Part shown: positions 4,586 through 7,737 of the stretch, piece by piece
How positions within the stretch are numbered: the stretch's first letter is position 1
Layout of the letters: each line of letters starts with the position of its first letter
Assembly: GCA_011390235.1 (NCBI GenBank)
Contig: JAABSS010000004.1
Location: 1 to 7,737 of the forward strand
Direction: 5' to 3'
Origin: Desulfotignum sp.
GTDB taxonomy: Bacteria > Desulfobacterota > Desulfobacteria > Desulfobacterales > Desulfobacteraceae
DNA length: 7,737 bases
Made by a program: the position numbers and the translations under genes
Notes under the pieces: generated by a model
The model's input: the letters and a program-made list of their open reading frames with translations, nothing else
Told to the model about the DNA's origin: nothing
Database searches by the model: none

Positions 4586-5530
4586 ATGAAAACCATTGAA
4601 TTTGACAACATATCACTGGTCCAGAAGCTGTTTGGATTTCATAATACCCACCTTGAAAAAATCGCAAAAAATCTGGGGGTGACCATCAATTCCAGGGGGA
4701 ACAGTGTCACCATTTCAGGAGATGCGGTAAATACCCGCCTGGCCCATACCCTGCTGCTCCAGCTATACGGCCTTTTACAGGAAAACATTCCCATGGACCC
4801 GGCTGACCTGGATGCAGCCATTTCCCTGATAAAAAAAGACGGAGAGTCCCGCCTGAAACCGTTGTTTTCCCAGACGATTTTCGTGACAGCCAAAAACAAA
4901 CCCATCCGGCCGAGAAGCCTTGCCCAGCAAAAATATGTCAATGCCATTCAGGCCCGGGACATTGTGTTTGGAATCGGTCCTGCCGGAACCGGAAAAACCT
5001 ATCTGGCCATGGCCATGGCAGTGGCAGCCCTCTGCCGGGGAGATGTCCAGAAAATCATTCTCACCCGTCCGGCAGTGGAAGCAGGGGAGGCCCTGGGTTT
5101 CCTGCCCGGAGATCTGGCGGAAAAAATAAACCCGTATCTGCGCCCCCTTTACGATGCGTTGTATGATATGCTGGACTTTGAAAAAGCCAGGGCGTATATT
5201 GACCAGGAAATTATTGAAATAGCCCCCATAGCATTCATGCGGGGAAGAACCCTGAACAGTGCATTTATTATCCTGGATGAGGCCCAGAACACCACCTCCC
5301 AGCAGATGAAAATGTTTTTAACAAGAATCGGATACAATTCAAAAGCTGTTGTGACTGGTGATATTACCCAGATAGACCTGCCGGAAGGCAAAAAATCCGG
5401 CCTTGTGGAGGTCAGAAAAATCCTTTCTCCCATAAAGGGAATCGATTTTGTCTATTTTTCCAAAGAGGATGTGGTAAGACACCAGCTGGTTTCCGATATT
5501 ATTGATGCATATGAAAAAAACAAAATCTAA
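4586..5530 (+). CDS. PhoH-family ATPase (PhoH-like/YbeZ)
   Basis: PhoH-like proteins are cytoplasmic P-loop ATPases linked to RNA metabolism; their genes often lie with ybeY and pgpH. The 314 residues are of family size. An N-terminal KH-like segment (about 1-90) includes IAKNLGVTINSRGNSVTISG (26-45). The helicase-like ATPase domain follows, with SLAQQKYVNAI (111-121), Walker A GPAGTGKT (131-138), LTRPAVEAGEALGFLPGD (159-176), RGRTLN (219-224), Walker B IILDEAQN (228-235) and a VVTGDITQIDLP segment (255-266). I chose the ATG at 4586 because it gives the usual N-terminal length. There is no recognisable Shine-Dalgarno upstream. A TTG at 4580 would add two residues and is no better. The last 20 bases overlap pgpH, so the two are probably one operon. 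The family is secure; the physiological substrate is unknown. Confidence 0.94.
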   Translation: MKTIEFDNISLVQKLFGFHNTHLEKIAKNLGVTINSRGNSVTISGDAVNTRLAHTLLLQLYGLLQENIPMDPADLDAAISLIKKDGESRLKPLFSQTIFVTAKNKPIRPRSLAQQKYVNAIQARDIVFGIGPAGTGKTYLAMAMAVAALCRGDVQKIILTRPAVEAGEALGFLPGDLAEKINPYLRPLYDALYDMLDFEKARAYIDQEIIEIAPIAFMRGRTLNSAFIILDEAQNTTSQQMKMFLTRIGYNSKAVVTGDITQIDLPEGKKSGLVEVRKILSPIKGIDFVYFSKEDVVRHQLVSDIIDAYEKNKI

Positions 5531-7737
5531 TATCTGGCCCAAGAAGGTCAAAGATTTTTTATTAACCACCCCTTACCTGTTATGGTTCATGCTGTTTGCC
5601 ATCACTTTGGTATTCACGCTTTTCCAGACACCTGAACAACAGAATATCCCCTTTTCCTATGAGGTTGGCGATGTGGCCCAGCGGGACATCAAAGCCCACA
5701 AGGATTTTCTCGTTGAAGACAGAGAAGTGTCTGAAAACAGAAAAAATCAGGCCAAAGACCTGGTCAGGATTGTATATGACTTTGATGCCGGCCTGCTGCC
5801 GCAGATCCTGACCAATATAGAAGCAGCCATGCAAATCGGCCGGGCAGTGTATGCACCGGAAGAAAACCAGACAGCAGGTGAACACAATCCCCAGGATTCC
5901 GTACCTGATCCCACCTTTGCCATGGTGCTGGAAACCAAACCCGGGTTTGAAAAAAAACTGGGCATTGAAATCAATGAAGGGGCATATTCCATTCTCCATA
6001 AATACCGGTTTGATCCTGCCATCACCGAGAAAATCCAGACCATTATGGGCAAAGTATTGTCCAACGGGGTTGTTGCCAATAAAGAAATTCTGCTGGAAGA
6101 AGAAAACAAGGGTATCATCCTGAGAACCATTGGTTCCAGTGAAGAACGCATTGTCAATAACCTCAAGGTATTTTACGGCCCCGACCAGGCCAGGACCATG
6201 TTCAGAGTTGAAGGCGCCCCCCTGCTGAAAAATGCCAACTACAACCTGACAAACCTGATCGTGGATATCTGCCAGCGCCTGCTGCAGCCCAATATTTTCA
6301 TGAATAAAAGCGAGACCCAGAAAAGAATCCTGGCTGCCCAGGCCGATATCAACCCTGTCATGTACCAGATCAAGGCAGGAGAAATGATCCTCAGGGAGGG
6401 TGAACGGGTAACCAAAACCAAACTGATCAAACTGAACGCTCTCCAGGATCAGGTGGCAGGAAAAACCATTTACGTGTCTGCCACCGGGATTGCCCTGATT
6501 ACTTTTTTTCTGATTCTGGTTTCCTATCTGCTGTTTTTCAAAGACCACAAAACCCTGAGAAACGACCATAACAAACATATGATTTTTCTGGCACTGGGGC
6601 TTGTTCTGTACCTGGGCTTTGTCAAGATATCCACGTTTCTGGTCCAGTCTGCAGATCCCAACCAGGCATGGGATCTGGCATCGGCATCTTTTTTCATGGC
6701 TATCCCCCTGCCGGCCGCAGCCATGATCTGCTGCCTGTTTCTGGGTTTTGACATCGCCATATATTTTGCCCTGGTGCTCTCTGTTCTGGCAGGCCTGTCC
6801 TTTGGCGGCAGTTTTGAGGTGTTTATCTTTTTCTTCTTAAGCTGCAGTGCTGCCGCCTTTCTGGTACGCGAGAGCCGTGAACGCAAAAGCTTTATCATGG
6901 CCGGGTTCAAATTGTCTCTGTTCAATGCGGCGCTGGCCATTTCCCTGGGGTTTTATTCCCTTGCCCAGCCAGAGCCTGTTCTGCTGGCCAAAGAGATTCT
7001 CATCGCTTTTTGCGGCGGGGTGTTTGCCGCTACCCTGACCATCGGATTCACCCCGTTGATTGAAATTCTGTTTGATTACACCACAGAGGCCAAACTCCTG
7101 GAATTTTCCAATCTGGACCAGCCCTTGATCAAAAAACTGATGATAGAGGCCCCGGGCACATACAACCACAGTGTCATTGTGGCCACCCTGTCGGAAGCGG
7201 CTGCTTCCGCCATCAGCGCCAGCAGCCTCAAGGCCAAGGTCATGGCGTATTACCATGACATCGGCAAGCTGGACAAAACCATGTATTTCATTGAAAACCA
7301 GGCAGACGGAAAAAACCGGCATGACAAGCTGTCTCCGTCCATGTCCGCCCTCATCCTGATCCAGCATGTCAAAAAAGGGGTGGAGCTGGCAAAAACCTAT
7401 AAACTGGGAAATGAAATCATTGATGGCATTACCCAGCACCACGGCACATCCTTGATCAAATACTTTTACAACAAGGCTTTGAAAAGCGGAAAAGACAATA
7501 TCAATGAAGAAAATTTCAGATATCCCGGTCCCAAACCCCAGACCCGGGAAACCGGTATTGTCATGCTGGCGGATGTGGTGGAAGCGGCGGTACGGGCACT
7601 TGAACGCCCCACGCCTGCACGGATCAGGGGACGGGTCAAGGAACTGATCAATGATATATTTGCAGACGGCCAGCTGGAAGAGTGTGAACTCACCCTCAAG
7701 GATCTCCACCAGATCGCCAAAAGCTTTAACAATATCA
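5511..7737 (+). CDS. pgpH: 7TM-HD cyclic-di-AMP phosphodiesterase PgpH/YqfF (C-terminus off the window)
   Basis: PgpH-type proteins are inner-membrane enzymes that hydrolyse the second messenger c-di-AMP. The frame stays open for 742 codons to the right edge; from the family's usual end only about 30 residues appear to be missing. A first membrane helix (22-38) leads into a large extracytoplasmic 7TMR-HDED domain (about 41-318), with the conserved GDVAQRDIKAHKDF (53-66) and GEMILREGERV (290-300). Seven further hydrophobic segments run from about 321 to 514. The cytoplasmic HD domain follows, with APGTYNHS (547-554, His553), YYHDIGK (580-586, metal ligands His582 and Asp583), ENQ/HDKLSPS (595-610), QHV (618-620), TQHHGT (641-646), YPGPKPQT (671-678) and LAD (686-688, Asp688). 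All expected metal-site residues are present. The ATG at 5511 lies in the last codons of phoH (20-bp overlap) with no clear Shine-Dalgarno, which suggests translational coupling. In many bacteria ybeY follows. Confidence 0.95.
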   Translation, partial: MKKTKSNIWPKKVKDFLLTTPYLLWFMLFAITLVFTLFQTPEQQNIPFSYEVGDVAQRDIKAHKDFLVEDREVSENRKNQAKDLVRIVYDFDAGLLPQILTNIEAAMQIGRAVYAPEENQTAGEHNPQDSVPDPTFAMVLETKPGFEKKLGIEINEGAYSILHKYRFDPAITEKIQTIMGKVLSNGVVANKEILLEEENKGIILRTIGSSEERIVNNLKVFYGPDQARTMFRVEGAPLLKNANYNLTNLIVDICQRLLQPNIFMNKSETQKRILAAQADINPVMYQIKAGEMILREGERVTKTKLIKLNALQDQVAGKTIYVSATGIALITFFLILVSYLLFFKDHKTLRNDHNKHMIFLALGLVLYLGFVKISTFLVQSADPNQAWDLASASFFMAIPLPAAAMICCLFLGFDIAIYFALVLSVLAGLSFGGSFEVFIFFFLSCSAAAFLVRESRERKSFIMAGFKLSLFNAALAISLGFYSLAQPEPVLLAKEILIAFCGGVFAATLTIGFTPLIEILFDYTTEAKLLEFSNLDQPLIKKLMIEAPGTYNHSVIVATLSEAAASAISASSLKAKVMAYYHDIGKLDKTMYFIENQADGKNRHDKLSPSMSALILIQHVKKGVELAKTYKLGNEIIDGITQHHGTSLIKYFYNKALKSGKDNINEENFRYPGPKPQTRETGIVMLADVVEAAVRALERPTPARIRGRVKELINDIFADGQLEECELTLKDLHQIAKSFNNI

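Noticed and set aside
5580..6578. 332-codon open frame antisense to pgpH
   Set aside because: Its translation is an unstructured Phe/Gln/Gly-rich sequence with no domain, fully opposite a conserved membrane protein. The same holds for the antisense frame at 6837-7709.

Overview
The window reads as chromosomal DNA from a flagellated, anaerobic Desulfobacterota (deltaproteobacterial) species, most likely a Desulfobacteraceae-type sulfate reducer. The base composition is moderate. The FlgM-associated protein at 1822-2241 belongs to a family I know from Desulfovibrio (DVU0524), and phoH-pgpH and cvpA-mazG are ordinary core gene pairs. This placement is inferred from family resemblance; no 16S gene or other direct marker is present. 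I see no tRNA, rRNA, CRISPR array, insertion sequence or phage gene.

Layout. (1) 1-180, minus: N-terminal part of a FadR-like TetR/AcrR repressor that runs off the left edge. (2) 181-473: AT-rich divergent intergenic region with a probable tetR promoter, a very good sigma-70 promoter for the aldolase, and two 16-bp sites of the form ATGAA-N6-TTCAT, one of them over the tetR promoter. (3) 474-1760, plus: class II fructose-bisphosphate aldolase. (4) 1822-2546, plus: two flagellar regulatory genes, a DVU0524-family FlgM-associated protein and the anti-sigma-28 factor FlgM. They are preceded by a possible sigma-28 promoter and by a strong hairpin that buries the first gene's Shine-Dalgarno. (5) 2707-3168, plus: an unrecognised 153-residue protein behind a textbook sigma-54 promoter. 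(6) 3156-4476, minus: cvpA then mazG, convergent with (5) and overlapping it by 13 bp. (7) 4586 to the right edge, plus: phoH overlapping pgpH (7TM-HD c-di-AMP phosphodiesterase), which is cut off near its C-terminus.

How the parts relate. The left part pairs a probable acyl-CoA/lipid-responsive regulator with a central carbon enzyme. The middle part is a small flagellar checkpoint module in which the promoter types (possible sigma-28, clear sigma-54) fit the flagellar hierarchy. The right part holds housekeeping genes for membrane-associated functions, nucleotide sanitation, RNA metabolism and c-di-AMP turnover. The least explained items are the sigma-54-driven unknown gene, the hairpin in front of the flgM operon, the paired operator-like sites, and the 119-bp cvpA/mazG overlap.
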